Shown one piece after another: positions 1 through 9,729 of a DNA stretch of 64,000 nt. The translations under genes and the position numbers were made by a program. Within the stretch, counting starts at the first letter, position 1, and each line of letters begins with the position of its first letter. Source of the DNA: Ferribacterium limneticum (lineage in GTDB: Bacteria > Pseudomonadota > Gammaproteobacteria > Burkholderiales > Rhodocyclaceae); NCBI RefSeq assembly GCF_020510565.1, contig NZ_CP075189.1:62001-126000 (forward strand), in the 5' to 3' direction. The notes beneath the pieces are model-generated. The model did not search any database and was not told where the DNA came from. It worked only from the letters and a program-made list of their open reading frames with translations.

Positions 1-279
1 GCCACCATCCGCTTGCTCATCGCCGACGCCGCAGCGCGCGGCGCAACGCTGGTCGCCAGCCTGCACGCCGTCGATCTGGCGCTCGGCAATTTCTCGCGCA
101 TCGTCGGTGTCAGGGCCGGGCAGATTGCCTTCGACCTGCCGGCCGGCGACGTCAGCGTGCCGCTGCTGCATTACCTCTACGCCAGCGAAGGCGATGAACT
201 GCCGGTGCAGGCGCACGAACCGCATTTCCTGTCGCAATCTGCCGCCAACGACGCGGCGACGCGCGCCGCATGTTGTTGA
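1..279 (+). CDS. phnC: Phosphonate-type ABC transporter ATP-binding protein, C-terminal end (partial)
   Basis: Open from the first base of the window; only the last 92 residues are present. The visible part ([20 protein letters not shown]) fits the region after the D-loop of an ABC ATPase, where the switch His lies in SLHAVDLAL. The Walker A and B motifs would lie upstream of the window. The 3' end overlaps the start of the phnE-like permease by 10 bp, so the two are translationally coupled. The PhnC assignment rests mainly on that partner; the substrate (phosphonate, phosphite or another oxyanion) cannot be told from this fragment. Confidence 0.75.
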   Translation, partial: ATIRLLIADAAARGATLVASLHAVDLALGNFSRIVGVRAGQIAFDLPAGDVSVPLLHYLYASEGDELPVQAHEPHFLSQSAANDAATRAACC

Positions 280-1826
280 ACCCTGCCGAGCGCGACCCCG
301 CCGCCCGCAGCCGCCTGATCGGCGCGCTGGCCACGCTGGTCGTCCTCTGGCCGCTCTTTCAGGCTGCCGAGGTCAAGCCCGGTGTGTTGTTCGATCCGGG
401 CAACCTCAAGGTCATCGGCAACTTCCTGGCCGGCTTCCTGCCGCCCGAAACCGGCGCCGAGTTCATGGGCTATCTGGCCAAGGCAACGCTCGAAACCCTG
501 GCCATCGCCACGGCCGGCATGGCGCTGGCCTTCCTGATCGCCGTGCCGATGGGCTATCTGGCGACCGGCGCCGGGCGCGAGCAGCCGACGCTCAACCCCG
601 TCACGCGCAGCCTGCTGACTATCCTGCGCGGCATCCCCGAGCTGGTCTGGGCCCTCGTTTTCGTCCGCGTCTTCGGCCTCGGCCCGGCGGCCGGCGTGCT
701 GGCGCTGGGCCTGACTTACGGCGGCATGCTGGCCAAGGTCTATGCCGAAATTCTCGAATCGGTCGATGCCGCCCCAGCCCGGGCGCTCCGCCACAACGGC
801 GCCGGCCGGCCGCTGGCCATCCTCTATGGGCTGATCCCGCAGGCCTCGAAGGAGCTGGCCTCGTATACGGTCTATCGCTGGGAATGCGCCATCCGCGCCT
901 CGGTGGTGATGGGCTTCGTCGGCGCCGGCGGCCTCGGCCAGCTCATGGATCAGGCCATGAAAATGCTCAACGGCGGCGAAGCGGCGACCATCCTGTTTGC
1001 CTTCATGGTCCTCGTTTTCGCCGCCGACGGTTTCTCGGGCTGGCTGCGCCGGGCCCTCGACACACCGCCGGCCAACCGCGCCTCGCCCTTCGGCTGGCGT
1101 AGCGGCGGGCTCGGGCTGGTGCTGGTCGTCAGCATCGTCGCCAGCTTCAATTATTTGGAAATTGGCCTGAAATCCCTGTTGACCGTGGAAGCCGCCCGCA
1201 GCATTGGCGAATTCGTCGCCGGCTTCTTTCCGCCCGATTTGTCGGCCGAGTGGCTGGCCAAGGTCGGCAAGGGCATCTGGGAAACGCTTGCCATCTCGGT
1301 TGTCGGCACCTTGCTCGCCGCCGTCGCCGGCCTGCTGCTGGCGCTACCGAAATGGCGGGCGCCGTTCAGCTTCCTGCTCAACACCCTGCGCTCGGTGCCG
1401 GAACTCGTCTGGGCCACCATCACCGCGCTGGCCGTCGGCCTCGGCCCTTTCGCCGGCGCGCTGGCCTTGGCCCTGCACACAACCGGCGTCCTCGGTCGCC
1501 TCTACGCCGAAGCCCTCGACAACGCCCCGCCGACCCCCGGCCTGGCCCTGCGTCTGGCCGGCGCTCCGGGCGGCTTCGCCTTCCTCTACGGCACCTTGCC
1601 CGGCGCCGCCCCGCAGCTCATCGCCTACACGCTCTACCGCTGGGAAATGAACATCCGCATGGCCGCCATCCTCGGCTTCGTCGGCGCCGGCGGGCTCGGC
1701 CAACTGCTTTATTTCGAACTCTCGCTGTTCCACCACGCCCAGGCATCGACGGTGATCATCGCCATGTTGCTGCTGTCGATTGCCGTCGATCAGGCCAGTG
1801 CGTGGTTGCGGCGAAAAATGCACTGA
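270..1826 (+). CDS. phnE: Tandem-fused PhnE-type ABC transporter permease
   Basis: Inner-membrane permease of about 518 residues, twice the usual PhnE length of roughly 260-280. It holds two consecutive permease domains. Each ends in the same EAA-loop signature: [14 protein letters not shown] near residue 215 and [14 protein letters not shown] near residue 470. Each also has a copy of the (S/T)(I/L)RG-IPELVWA / [10 protein letters not shown] motif. So one polypeptide probably supplies both halves of the channel. The ATG at 270 lies inside the end of the ATPase gene. The linker between the halves carries a copy of the dispersed motif (core 1175-1188), coding LLTVEAA. No substrate-binding protein is next door in the window; a distant PhnD-like gene lies at 26477-27331. 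Confidence 0.88.
   Translation: MLLNPAERDPAARSRLIGALATLVVLWPLFQAAEVKPGVLFDPGNLKVIGNFLAGFLPPETGAEFMGYLAKATLETLAIATAGMALAFLIAVPMGYLATGAGREQPTLNPVTRSLLTILRGIPELVWALVFVRVFGLGPAAGVLALGLTYGGMLAKVYAEILESVDAAPARALRHNGAGRPLAILYGLIPQASKELASYTVYRWECAIRASVVMGFVGAGGLGQLMDQAMKMLNGGEAATILFAFMVLVFAADGFSGWLRRALDTPPANRASPFGWRSGGLGLVLVVSIVASFNYLEIGLKSLLTVEAARSIGEFVAGFFPPDLSAEWLAKVGKGIWETLAISVVGTLLAAVAGLLLALPKWRAPFSFLLNTLRSVPELVWATITALAVGLGPFAGALALALHTTGVLGRLYAEALDNAPPTPGLALRLAGAPGGFAFLYGTLPGAAPQLIAYTLYRWEMNIRMAAILGFVGAGGLGQLLYFELSLFHHAQASTVIIAMLLLSIAVDQASAWLRRKMH
1151..1190 (+). repeat. Dispersed motif, copy 1 (in phnE)
   Basis: Core at 1175-1188 reads CCTGTTGACCGTGG, preceded by two A/T tracts (TTATTTGGAAATT and GAAAT). 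It lies in the linker between the two permease halves, on the coding strand. Confidence 0.7.
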
Positions 1827-1842
1827 ACCTCGGAGATTTATC

Positions 1843-2196
1843 ATGCAAAACATCCTGATCATCATCAACGCCGCCCCCTATGGCAGCGAACGCTGTCTGT
1901 CCGCCCTGCGTCTGGCCACGGCCTTGGCCGGTAGCGACGCCAAGCCGGCGGTGCGCATTTTTCTGATGTCCGACGCCACGGTGCTTGGTTTGCCGAACCA
2001 GATCGACGGCGCCGGCAATGGGCTGCAGGGTATGGTCGAAGGGCTGGTCGGGCAGGGCGTCGACATCCGTCTGTGCCGGACCTGCGCGCTGGCCCGTGGT
2101 CTTGGCGAGTTGCCGTTGATTCCCGGTACTTCCATCGGCACGTTGGTCGAGCTGGCCGAGGCGACGCTGGCGGCGGACAAGGTGATCACCTTCTGA
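1843..2196 (+). CDS. DsrE-family small protein
   Basis: 117-residue cytosolic protein with the DsrE/DsrF-like fold: N-terminal beta strand ILIIINAAPYGSERC, then an alternating alpha/beta pattern and a conserved-looking Cys pair in CRTCALARG near residue 80. Family members act as sulfur carriers or in sulfur relay; that is family knowledge, and the substrate here is unknown. The start ATG at 1843 is preceded by GGAG at 1831-1834; an upstream in-frame ATG at 1780 lies inside phnE and has no such site. It follows phnE by 16 bp, so it is probably the last gene of that operon. Confidence 0.8.
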   Translation: MQNILIIINAAPYGSERCLSALRLATALAGSDAKPAVRIFLMSDATVLGLPNQIDGAGNGLQGMVEGLVGQGVDIRLCRTCALARGLGELPLIPGTSIGTLVELAEATLAADKVITF

Positions 2197-2213
2197 TTTC
2201 TCCTGGGCGAGCA

Positions 2214-2252
2214 TTTCATTTTTTGGCGTTTTTTCCGGTTGACCGTGGGAAT
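2214..2252 (+). repeat. Dispersed motif, copy 2 (intergenic)
   Basis: Near-perfect copy: tracts ATTTCATTTTTTGG and GTTTTTTCC, then core CCGGTTGACCGTGG at 2235-2248 followed by GAAT. It lies just after the DsrE gene and upstream of the fdn regulatory region. Confidence 0.85.
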
Positions 2253-2310
2253 AGCCTCGCTTTCGTAGCCGTCCAATCTGCTGGCAGGAAGGGCTTTTCG
2301 GGATGTTTCG

Positions 2311-2329
2311 GTGGGACAAAATGTCCCAC
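2311..2329. promoter_or_regulatory. Upstream activator palindrome 1 of the fdn operon
   Basis: Perfect inverted repeat GTGGGACAAAATGTCCCAC (8-bp arms, 3-bp spacer). Its centre is 29 bp from a second copy and about 120 bp upstream of the transcription start predicted from the sigma54 promoter. Two phased copies at this distance fit binding of a sigma54 enhancer-binding protein. The regulator is not identified. Confidence 0.75.
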
Positions 2330-2342
2330 CTTCGCCGACCAT

Positions 2343-2355
2343 GGACAAAATGTCC
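2343..2355. promoter_or_regulatory. Upstream activator palindrome 2 of the fdn operon
   Basis: GGACAAAATGTCC, a shortened copy of the palindrome at 2311-2329, with the same GGACA/TGTCC half-sites and AAA spacer. The centre lies about 90 bp upstream of the predicted start of transcription. Confidence 0.7.
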
Positions 2356-2413
2356 CGGTTTTTCACCCCGCCCCCAAACCCTGATTCCTCATCGTTCAAT
2401 GACTTATGCCGAA

Positions 2414-2429
2414 TGGCACATTCATTGCA
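2414..2429 (+). promoter_or_regulatory. Sigma54 promoter of fdnGHI
   Basis: TGGCACATTCATTGCA matches the -24/-12 consensus TGGCAC-N5-TTGCW exactly, with GG and GC separated by 10 bp. Transcription should start near 2440, leaving a leader of about 39 nt with GAGGG before the fdnG ATG at 2479. Confidence 0.88.
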
Positions 2430-2478
2430 CTGTTTCCCCCTTGCGACACGGGGTCGCATATAAGAGGGAAAAACTCAA

Positions 2479-5400
2479 ATGAACATGAACAGGCGGCAGT
2501 TCTTCAAGGTCTGCTCCGCCGGGCTCAGTGGGTCATCCATCGCGTTGATGGGTTTCTCACCGACTGCAGCCCAGGCGGAAGTACGCACCTTCAAGCTCGC
2601 CCGCGCCACCGAGACACGGAATATTTGTCCGTACTGCTCGGTGTCCTGCGGCGTGCTGATCTACTCGACCGGCGATAAATCCAAGAATTCGCAGGCCGAG
2701 ATCATCCACATCGAAGGCGACCCGGATAATCCGGTCAATCGCGGCACCTTGTGCCCGAAGGGCGCCGGCCTGCGCGACATGGTGCAGAGCACCAATCGCC
2801 TGAAGTGGCCGGAAGTGCGTGAAGCCGGCACGAATGAATGGAAGAAGATTTCCTGGCAGGAAGCCATCGAGCGTATCGCCAAGCACATGAAGGCCGACCG
2901 CGACGCGAACTTCATGGCGCAGAACAAGGACGGCGTGACCGTCAATCGCTGGACGACTACTGGATTCCTTGCATCATCGGCAGCACCGAATGAGGCCGGC
3001 TACCTGACCGTGAAGACGATTCGCGCGATGGGCATGACCTCGATCGATACCCAGGCACGTATTTGACACGCTCCCACGGTGGCCAGTCTGGCTCCGAGTT
3101 TTGGGCGTGGTGCGATGACCAACCACTGGGTGGACATCAAGAACGCTGATCTGATTCTGGTAATGGGCGGCAACCCCGCCGAAGCGCACCCGTGCGGCTT
3201 CAAGTGGGTGATCGAAGCCAAGAAGACGCGCAAGGCCAAGCTCGTGGTCGTTGACCCGCGCTTCAACCGCACCGCTTCCGTGGCCGATTTCTATACCCCG
3301 CTACGTTCCGGTACCGACATCGCCTTCCTCGGCGGCGTCATCAATTACCTCGTTTCGAGCGACAAGATTCATCACGAATACGTCAAGTCGTACACCAATT
3401 CGACCTTCCTGATCGACCCGAACTTCAAGTTCGACGACGGCATTTTCTCCGGCTACAACGAGGAGAAGCGCAGTTACGACAAGACGACCTGGAAGTACCA
3501 GATGGGCGAAGACGGTTTCGCCAAGGTCGACGAGACCATGCAGGATCCGAACTGCGTCTGGCAACTCATGAAGACCCACTATTCGCGCTACACGCCGGAA
3601 ATGGTGAGCAAGGTCTGCGGCACGCCGAAGGATGCATTCATCAAGGTTTGCGAGATGATTGCCGAGACCGCGGCGCCGAACAAGACGATGACCAGCCTCT
3701 ACGCGCTGGGCTGGACCGAGCACTCTGTCGGCTCCCAGAACATCCGCTGCATGGCGATCATCCAGCAATTGCTCGGCAACATGGGCATGGCCGGGGGCGG
3801 CATCAACGCGCTGCGCGGTCACGCCAACGTTCAGGGCATCACCGACTTCGCCCTCTACGCGCAGAACCTGCCGGGCTACGTTTCGGCGCCGACCGATGCC
3901 GATCCGGACCGCACGACTTATCTGGGCAAGCGCACGCCCAAGGCACTGCGCCCGGGCCAGATGAACTTCGCGCAGAACTTCCCGAAATGGCATACCAGCC
4001 TGGCGAAAGCTTGGTGGGGCGACGCGGCGAACAAGGACAACGACTTCGCCTACGACTACTTCCCGAAACTGGGTGGGGCGTCGGACGTGCTGTCGATCTT
4101 CAACGCGATGTACGAAGGCAAGGTTAACGGCTTCTTCTGTCAGGGCTTCAACCCGTTGGCTTCCGTAGCCAACAAGAAGAAGGTCAGCGACGGCCTGTCC
4201 AAGCTCAAGTACATGGTCGTCATGGACCCGCTGGCAACCGATACCTCCGAGTACTGGAAACCGCACGGCGAGTTCAACGAAGTCGATCCGGCCAAGATCC
4301 CGACTGAGGTCTTCCGCCTGCCGACCACGCTGTTCGCCGAAACCGCCGGTACCTTCACCAACTCCGGCCGCGTTATTCAATGGCGCTGGAAGGCAGCGGA
4401 TGGTCCGGGCGATGCCAAGGACGACACCGAAATCATGGCGGCGCTTTTCCTGAAGCTCAAGGAAATGTACGCCAAGGACGGCGGTGCTTTCCCCGATCCG
4501 ATCTTGAAGCTCACCTGGGCCTACAACCAGCCGACCAAGCCGTCGCCGGAAGAACTGCTGCGCGAAATCAACGGCAAGGCGCTGGCTGACGTGCTCGATC
4601 CGAAAGACCCGACCAAGGTGCTGGTCAAGGCCGGCGAGCAACTGGCTTCCTTTGCCCAGCTACGCGACGACGGGTCGACCACCTGCGGCAACTGGATCTA
4701 CTGCGGTGTCTGGTCGCAGGCCGGCAACAACTCGGCGCGGCGTGACAACGCCGATCCGTCCGGTCTCGGTCAAACCCTGAACTGGGGCTTCGCCTGGCCG
4801 GTCAATCGCCGCATCATCTACAACCGGGCCTCGGCCGACCTCGCGGGTAAACCGTGGGATCCGAAGCGGACCGTGTTGAAGTGGGTGGGCGACAAGTGGG
4901 GCGGCAACGACGTGCCCGACATGCGTCCGGATGCGGCGCCTGATCAGAACGTCATGCCTTTCATCATGAATCCGGAAGGTGTGGCCCGTCTGTTCAGCCG
5001 CGAGCTGATGGCCGAAGGTCCGTTCCCCGAGCACTACGAGCCGTTCGAAACCCCGCTCGACAACAATCCGATGCACCCGAAGAACCCGAAGGCGACCAGC
5101 AACCCGGCCGCCCGCGTGTACAAGGGCGACATGGAGGCGTTCGGCAAGGCCAAGGATTTCCCGTATGTGGCGACGACCTACCGTCTGACCGAGCATTTCC
5201 ACTACTGGACCAAGTACTCCAAGATCAACGCGATCACGCAGCCGGAACAGTTCGTGGAAATCGGCGAGGAACTGGCCAAGGAGAAGGGCATTTCGCTCGG
5301 CGACAAGGTCAAGGTCCGCTCCAACCGAGGCTTCATCAAGGCCGTGGCGGTGGTGACCAAGCGCATCAAGGCTTTCGACATCGACGGCAAGAAGGTGCAC

Positions 5401-5544
5401 ACCATCGGCATCCCGATCCACTACGGATTCAAGGGGGCGACGAAGCCTGGCTTCATCACCAACACCCTGACCCCGTTCGTCGGTGACGCCAATACGCAGA
5501 CGCCGGAGTACAAGGCGTTCCTGGTCAACATCGAGAAAGCGTAA
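2479..5544 (+). CDS. fdnG: Formate dehydrogenase major subunit, selenocysteine-containing (Tat-exported)
   Basis: Oxidises formate to CO2 at a molybdopterin (Mo or W) centre, probably on the periplasmic side. The frame is interrupted at 3064-3066 by TGA, which I read as selenocysteine 196: the frame continues without a break as HAPTVASLAPSFGRG, typical of Sec formate dehydrogenases, and a SECIS-like hairpin follows. E. coli FdnG also has Sec at 196. Total length is 1021 residues, close to FdnG/FdoG. The N-terminus has a Tat signal (RRQFFK), then CPYCSVSCG and LCPKGAG for a [4Fe-4S] cluster. selA, selB and tRNA-Sec are in the same window. Ordinary gene callers will split this gene at 3066. Confidence 0.96.
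3064..3107 (+). other. Selenocysteine codon and SECIS element in fdnG
   Basis: TGA at 3064-3066 is followed by a hairpin. Its apical stem GGTGGCC (3078-3084) pairs with GGCTCC (3090-3095), with loop AGTCT and a bulged T. Sequence and spacing resemble the E. coli fdnG SECIS that binds SelB. It is a coding-region element, as usual in bacteria. Confidence 0.9.
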
Positions 5545-5556
5545 AGGAGAGCTGAT

Positions 5557-6444
5557 ATGGCACTGCAATCGCTAGACATCAAACAGCGCTCCGCGACGAC
5601 GACGCCCTCCACGCAAGTGCGGGAAACCATCGAAATCGCCAAGCTTATCGACGTATCCGCCTGCATCGGCTGCAAGGCGTGTCAGGTGGCCTGCTCGGAG
5701 TGGAATGACATCCGCGACGAAGTCGGCAACTGCCATGGCGTCTACGACAACCCGATGGATCTGACGGCGAAGTCGTGGACGGTGATGCGCTTCACCGAGG
5801 TCGAGCAGAACAACAAGCTCGAATGGCTGATCCGCAAGGACGGGTGCATGCACTGCGCCGACCCCGGTTGCCTGAAGGCCTGTCCGGCTCCGGGCGCGAT
5901 CATCCAGTACAGCAACGGCATCGTCGATTTCCATCAGGAAAACTGCATCGGCTGCGGCTACTGCGTCACCGGCTGCCCGTTCGACGTTCCGCGCATGTCG
6001 AAGGAAGACAACAAGGCTTACAAGTGCTCGTTGTGTTCCGACCGCGTGGCTGTCAACCAGGCGCCGGCCTGCGTGAAATCCTGCCCGACCGGAGCGATCC
6101 AGTTCGGTAGCAAGGAGGACATGAAGGACTACGCGGCCAAGCGCGTCACCGACCTCAAGGAACGTGGCTACGATCAGGCCGGGCTGTACGACCCGCAAGG
6201 CGTTGGCGGCACGCACGTCATGTACGTGCTGCACCATGCCGACAAGCCCGATCTCTACGCCGGCCTGCCGGCCAATCCGTCGATCAGCCCGCTGGTCTCG
6301 CTGTGGAAGGGCTTCGCCAAGCCGCTCGCCACGCTGGCTCTGGCTGGCGTCGCACTGGGCAGCCTGTTCCATTACGTGACCAAGGGTCCGAACGAGGTCT
6401 CGAAAGAGATCGAGGACGAGATCGAAAAGGAGGACGCAAAATGA
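5557..6444 (+). CDS. fdnH: Formate dehydrogenase iron-sulfur (beta) subunit
   Basis: Electron-transfer subunit carrying electrons from FdnG to the cytochrome b subunit. 295 residues, like E. coli FdnH. Four ferredoxin-type Cys clusters: [11 protein letters not shown] near residue 35, [14 protein letters not shown] near 97, [12 protein letters not shown] near 129, and CSLCSDRV...ACVKSCP near 156. A single C-terminal membrane helix (about residues 252-272) anchors it, as in FdnH. AAAGGAG precedes the ATG. The stop overlaps the start of fdnI by 4 bp (ATGA). Confidence 0.95.
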   Translation: MALQSLDIKQRSATTTPSTQVRETIEIAKLIDVSACIGCKACQVACSEWNDIRDEVGNCHGVYDNPMDLTAKSWTVMRFTEVEQNNKLEWLIRKDGCMHCADPGCLKACPAPGAIIQYSNGIVDFHQENCIGCGYCVTGCPFDVPRMSKEDNKAYKCSLCSDRVAVNQAPACVKSCPTGAIQFGSKEDMKDYAAKRVTDLKERGYDQAGLYDPQGVGGTHVMYVLHHADKPDLYAGLPANPSISPLVSLWKGFAKPLATLALAGVALGSLFHYVTKGPNEVSKEIEDEIEKEDAK

Positions 6445-7061
6445 TCCGCGATCCGAAAGACCTCAAGCGCTACGAGCCCCAGGAACGGGCCAATCACTGG
6501 GTGGTGGGCATCAGCTTCATCCTGCTCGCCCTCTCCGGTCTGGCCTTCTTCCACCCGGCGTTCTTCCCGCTGACGCAGCTGTTCGGCGGGCCGACCTGGA
6601 CGCGCATCATTCACCCCTACCTCGGGGTGTTGATGGCGCTGTCCTTCCTGGCCATGTTCTTCCGCTTCAAGCATCTCAACAAGATGACGCCGGCGGACAA
6701 GGACTGGCTGAACAAGGTCGGGCAGATGGTGGATGGCGACGACCACAACATGCCGGAGCAGGGCAAGTACAACGGTGGCCAGAAAGTCATGTTCTGGGCG
6801 ATGGCCATCTGCATGCTGCTCATGACGGTGTCGGGCTTGTTCATCTGGCGCGCCTGGTTCGGCTTTGACATCACGCTCGTCCGCATGGGCGCCGTGGTGC
6901 ACGCCGCGGCGGGCGCTGTCATCATCGGCCTGATCATGGTCCACGTTTATGCCGCCATCTGGGTCAAGGGCACCATCCGCGCCATGTGGTACGGCACGGT
7001 GACCCGCGGCTGGGCCAAGCAGCATCATCGTGGCTGGTACCGTCAGGTGACTGGGAAGTAA
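6441..7061 (+). CDS. fdnI: Formate dehydrogenase cytochrome b556 (gamma) subunit
   Basis: Membrane subunit of 206 residues that takes electrons from FdnH to the quinone pool through two b haems. About four hydrophobic helices are visible. Candidate haem ligands are the His in [19 protein letters not shown] and MVHVYAAIW. The ATG at 6441 overlaps the fdnH stop and is preceded by AAAAGGAGG at 6426-6434; a longer upstream reading frame from 6303 lies inside fdnH and is not used. Confidence 0.94.
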   Translation: MIRDPKDLKRYEPQERANHWVVGISFILLALSGLAFFHPAFFPLTQLFGGPTWTRIIHPYLGVLMALSFLAMFFRFKHLNKMTPADKDWLNKVGQMVDGDDHNMPEQGKYNGGQKVMFWAMAICMLLMTVSGLFIWRAWFGFDITLVRMGAVVHAAAGAVIIGLIMVHVYAAIWVKGTIRAMWYGTVTRGWAKQHHRGWYRQVTGK

Positions 7062-7127
7062 TTGAAGCAATGCCACCACCCGGGTTTCGGCCGGGGTGAT
7101 GGCAACAACCGTTTTACCTTGCGTTTA

Positions 7128-7166
7128 GGGGGCTCTGCAGAGAACATTCTGCAACCCCCGTTTTTT
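7128..7166 (+). terminator. Rho-independent terminator after fdnI
   Basis: Stem GGGGG...TGCAGA pairs with TCTGCA..CCCCC (7149-7159), followed by G and six T. A second hairpin (GCCACCACCC with GGGGTGATGGC) lies upstream at about 7071-7103 without a T run. Confidence 0.75.
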
Positions 7167-7198
7167 CAATTTTGGGCAAAATTTCCGGTTGAGCGCGC
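7161..7198 (+). repeat. Dispersed motif, copy 3 (degenerate, intergenic)
   Basis: A/T tracts TTTTTTCAATTTTGG and CAAAATTTCC are intact, but the core at 7185-7198 is decayed to CCGGTTGAGCGCGC. It overlaps the T run of the fdn terminator. Confidence 0.55.
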
Positions 7199-7227
7199 CC
7201 CGAAGGAAGTCCCCTTGGGGGATAGCA

Positions 7228-8172
7228 ATGCTCATCCGGGTCAAAACAACAGACGAGACACCCCGCATGCAATCCCAAGTGATCGATTTCCATCCGCCAG
7301 TCGAAGAAGCCGCACCGATTCTGCTGCCGGTAACCGCCACGTTGTTCGCCGACCGCGCCGACCGCTTCGCTGCGCTGGCCACCGGCCACAGCCTTGGCGA
7401 CTGGCTGGCGTTTCTCGGCCAGTTGAGCCGGGCCCAGCACGAAGCCCTGAAAACCCTGCAGGCGCTGCCACTGCCCGATGCGACGAGGCTGGAACAGGCG
7501 CGCGCGCACGGCATGCCGCCGCTGAATCTAGCGCTTCGCCCGGCTGCCTGGCGTGGCGTGCTGCGCCAGATCGCCCACGAACTGGGCAAGACATCGCCCG
7601 ATGGCGCCCGCCAGGCACTCGATGCGCTGCTTGCCGCCGACGACGCCTGGCTCGACAAGCTCGCCGACACGCTGCTGAGCGGCGAACTCGAAGCCGGCGA
7701 TGCGGCCGAACTGCCCTTCATCGCCGCCGCCCTGCAGGTGGTTTTCACCAAGCTGGCCAGCCAGCTCGACGCTAGCCAGCTGCAAAAACTCGACGCCCAC
7801 GGCATTTGCCCGTGCTGCGGCAGCCCGGCGGTGGCCAGCGTCGTTCGTCTCGGCGCTGCCATCAACAACCTGCGCTACCTGCATTGCAGCCTGTGCAACA
7901 GCGAATGGAACGTGCCGCGCGCCACCTGCACGGCCTGCGATACCGACAAGGAGGTTGCGTTGCATGAAGTCGACGGCTCGAAAGGCGCCGTCCGCGCCGA
8001 GACCTGCGATGCCTGCAAGAGCTACCTGAAAATCGTCTATCAGGAGAAAGACCCGCGCGTTGACCCGGTGGCCGACGACCTCGCCACGCTGGCCCTCGAC
8101 ATGCTGGTCGACGAAGCCGGTTACGAGCGCTCCGGCCCGAATCTGCTTTTAATTGGCGCGTATAGCGGCTAA
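7228..8172 (+). CDS. fdhE: Formate dehydrogenase accessory protein
   Basis: Cytosolic protein needed for maturation of Tat-exported formate dehydrogenases. About 314 residues, close to E. coli FdhE (309). The C-terminal half has four CxxC pairs: [22 protein letters not shown] and CDACKS, the rubredoxin-like iron or zinc sites of the family. I chose ATG 7228, preceded by GGGG at 7217-7220, because its N-terminus ([10 protein letters not shown]) resembles that of E. coli FdhE; ATG 7267 (301 residues) is an alternative. It ends 41 bp before selA, which suggests co-transcription. Confidence 0.93.
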   Translation: MLIRVKTTDETPRMQSQVIDFHPPVEEAAPILLPVTATLFADRADRFAALATGHSLGDWLAFLGQLSRAQHEALKTLQALPLPDATRLEQARAHGMPPLNLALRPAAWRGVLRQIAHELGKTSPDGARQALDALLAADDAWLDKLADTLLSGELEAGDAAELPFIAAALQVVFTKLASQLDASQLQKLDAHGICPCCGSPAVASVVRLGAAINNLRYLHCSLCNSEWNVPRATCTACDTDKEVALHEVDGSKGAVRAETCDACKSYLKIVYQEKDPRVDPVADDLATLALDMLVDEAGYERSGPNLLLIGAYSG

Positions 8173-8213
8173 CCGCCTTTGATCAACCTTTCTGCCCGGT
8201 CCGGGTGAAAGCC

Positions 8214-9611
8214 ATGAACGAAAACAAACGACTTCCCGCGGTCGACCGCGTCCTGCAGCAACTTTCCGCAGCCATTGAAATCTACGGCCGTCAGCTTGTC
8301 ACCGGCTGCGTTCGCGCCGAACTGGCCGCCGCCCGTGAAGGCTTGAAACATGGCCTGCCATTGCCGGAAGAAGCAGCCCTGCTTGCGGCTATCCGCCGCC
8401 GTGCCGACGATGCCGGCCGGGCCAATTTGCGCGCCGTCTTCAACCTGACCGGCACGGTCCTGCACACCAACCTCGGCCGCGCCCAACTGGCCGAAGAGGC
8501 CATCGCCGCCATGGTCGAAGCCGCCCGCTCACCGTGTGCGCTGGAATACGACCTGGCCTCCGGCGGGCGCGGCGACCGCGATGATCTGGTGTCCGGTCTG
8601 CTCGCCGAGTTGATCGCTGGCGGTGATCCGAATGTCGCCGCCACCATCGTCAACAACAACGCCGCCGCCGTGCTGCTGACCCTCAACGCGCTGGCCCAGG
8701 GCAAGGAGGCTGTCGTTTCCCGCGGTGAACTCGTCGAGATCGGCGGCGCTTTCCGCATTCCTGACGTAATGCGTCGGGCGCAGGTCAAGCTCCACGAAAT
8801 CGGCACGACCAACCGCACCCACGCCAAGGATTTTCAGGAAGCGATCAACGCCAAAACCGCGCTGCTCATGAAGATCCACACCAGCAATTACGCCGTCACC
8901 GGCTTCACGGCGGCAGTCGACGAGAAAGTCATCGCCGACATCGCCCACGCCGCCGGCCTGCCTTTCGTCATCGACCTCGGCAGCGGCACGCTGTGCGATT
9001 TCGCCGCTCACGGTCTGCCGGCCGAGCCGACGCCGCAGCAGGCACTGGCCGCCGGCGCCGACATCGTTACCTTCTCCGGCGACAAGCTGCTCGGCGGCCC
9101 GCAGGCCGGGCTCATCGTCGGCCGCAAGGACTTGATCGCGAAGATCAAGAAGAACCCGCTCAAACGCGCCCTGCGTGTCGGCAAGACGACGCTGGCGGCG
9201 CTCGAAGCGACCTTGCGCCTGTACCGCGACCCGGACCGCCTGGCCGAACGCCTGCCGACCTTGCGCCTGCTGACCCGTTCCGTCGCCGAGATCACCGCGC
9301 TGGCCGAGCGCATCCAGCCCGCCGTGCAAGCCGTCATCGGCCAACAGGCCACGGTCAGCGTCGAAGCGTGCAGCAGCCAGATCGGCAGCGGCGCCTTGCC
9401 GGTCGAACGCCTGCCCTCGGCGGCGCTGGTCATCCGGCCCAATTTCAAAAAAGCCGGAAAATTCCTGTTGACCGTGGAAGCCGCCTTCCGCAGCCTGCCG
9501 ACGCCGGTCATCGGCTACATCCGCGACGATGCCTATCATCTCGATCTGCGCTGTCTCGAAGCGAAGGATGAAGCCCGCTTCGTCGAGCAATTGCAGTATC
9601 TGAAATTTTGA
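8214..9611 (+). CDS. selA: L-seryl-tRNA(Sec) selenium transferase
   Basis: PLP enzyme that converts Ser-tRNA(Sec) to Sec-tRNA(Sec) with selenophosphate. About 465 residues. Conserved blocks include INLTGT-type [44 protein letters not shown], and the PLP-lysine loop [13 protein letters not shown] near residue 290. ATG 8214 is preferred; GTG 8205 is in frame with it. It serves the Sec codon in fdnG. A copy of the dispersed motif lies in its C-terminal domain (core 9464-9477), coding FLLTVEAAF. selD, needed to make selenophosphate, is not in the window. Confidence 0.96.
   Translation: MNENKRLPAVDRVLQQLSAAIEIYGRQLVTGCVRAELAAAREGLKHGLPLPEEAALLAAIRRRADDAGRANLRAVFNLTGTVLHTNLGRAQLAEEAIAAMVEAARSPCALEYDLASGGRGDRDDLVSGLLAELIAGGDPNVAATIVNNNAAAVLLTLNALAQGKEAVVSRGELVEIGGAFRIPDVMRRAQVKLHEIGTTNRTHAKDFQEAINAKTALLMKIHTSNYAVTGFTAAVDEKVIADIAHAAGLPFVIDLGSGTLCDFAAHGLPAEPTPQQALAAGADIVTFSGDKLLGGPQAGLIVGRKDLIAKIKKNPLKRALRVGKTTLAALEATLRLYRDPDRLAERLPTLRLLTRSVAEITALAERIQPAVQAVIGQQATVSVEACSSQIGSGALPVERLPSAALVIRPNFKKAGKFLLTVEAAFRSLPTPVIGYIRDDAYHLDLRCLEAKDEARFVEQLQYLKF
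9441..9479 (+). repeat. Dispersed motif, copy 4 (in selA)
   Basis: Core CCTGTTGACCGTGG at 9464-9477, with upstream tracts AATTTCAAAAAAG and GGAAAATT. Same variant core and reading frame as copy 1 in phnE (LLTVEAA). Confidence 0.72.
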
Positions 9612-9653
9612 AAACAGCCTCGCTGGGCGGTCTGCGTACCGCCTGCTGTTTTC
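9610..9653 (+). terminator. Hairpin terminator after selA
   Basis: Long nested stem: GAAAACAG (9610-9617) with CTGTTTTC (9646-9653), and inside it GGCGGT (9626-9631) with ACCGCC (9638-9643). The 3' arm supplies TTTT. It may attenuate rather than stop read-through to the next gene. Confidence 0.65.
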
Positions 9654-9729
9654 TTCCGCGCCCGTCAGGGCGCCCCTGTAAATCCGGGCATCTCCGTGTC
9701 CGGGTGGTTCACATAATGGAGAAGAGAGC

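Noticed and set aside
2731..2760. GGTCAATCGCGG in fdnG resembling the reversed core
   Set aside because: It codes the conserved NPVNRGTLCPKG of formate dehydrogenases and lacks the tracts.
3079..5544. Separate gene starting at 3079
   Set aside because: It is the continuation of fdnG after the Sec codon; no ribosome-binding site, and the SECIS lies there.
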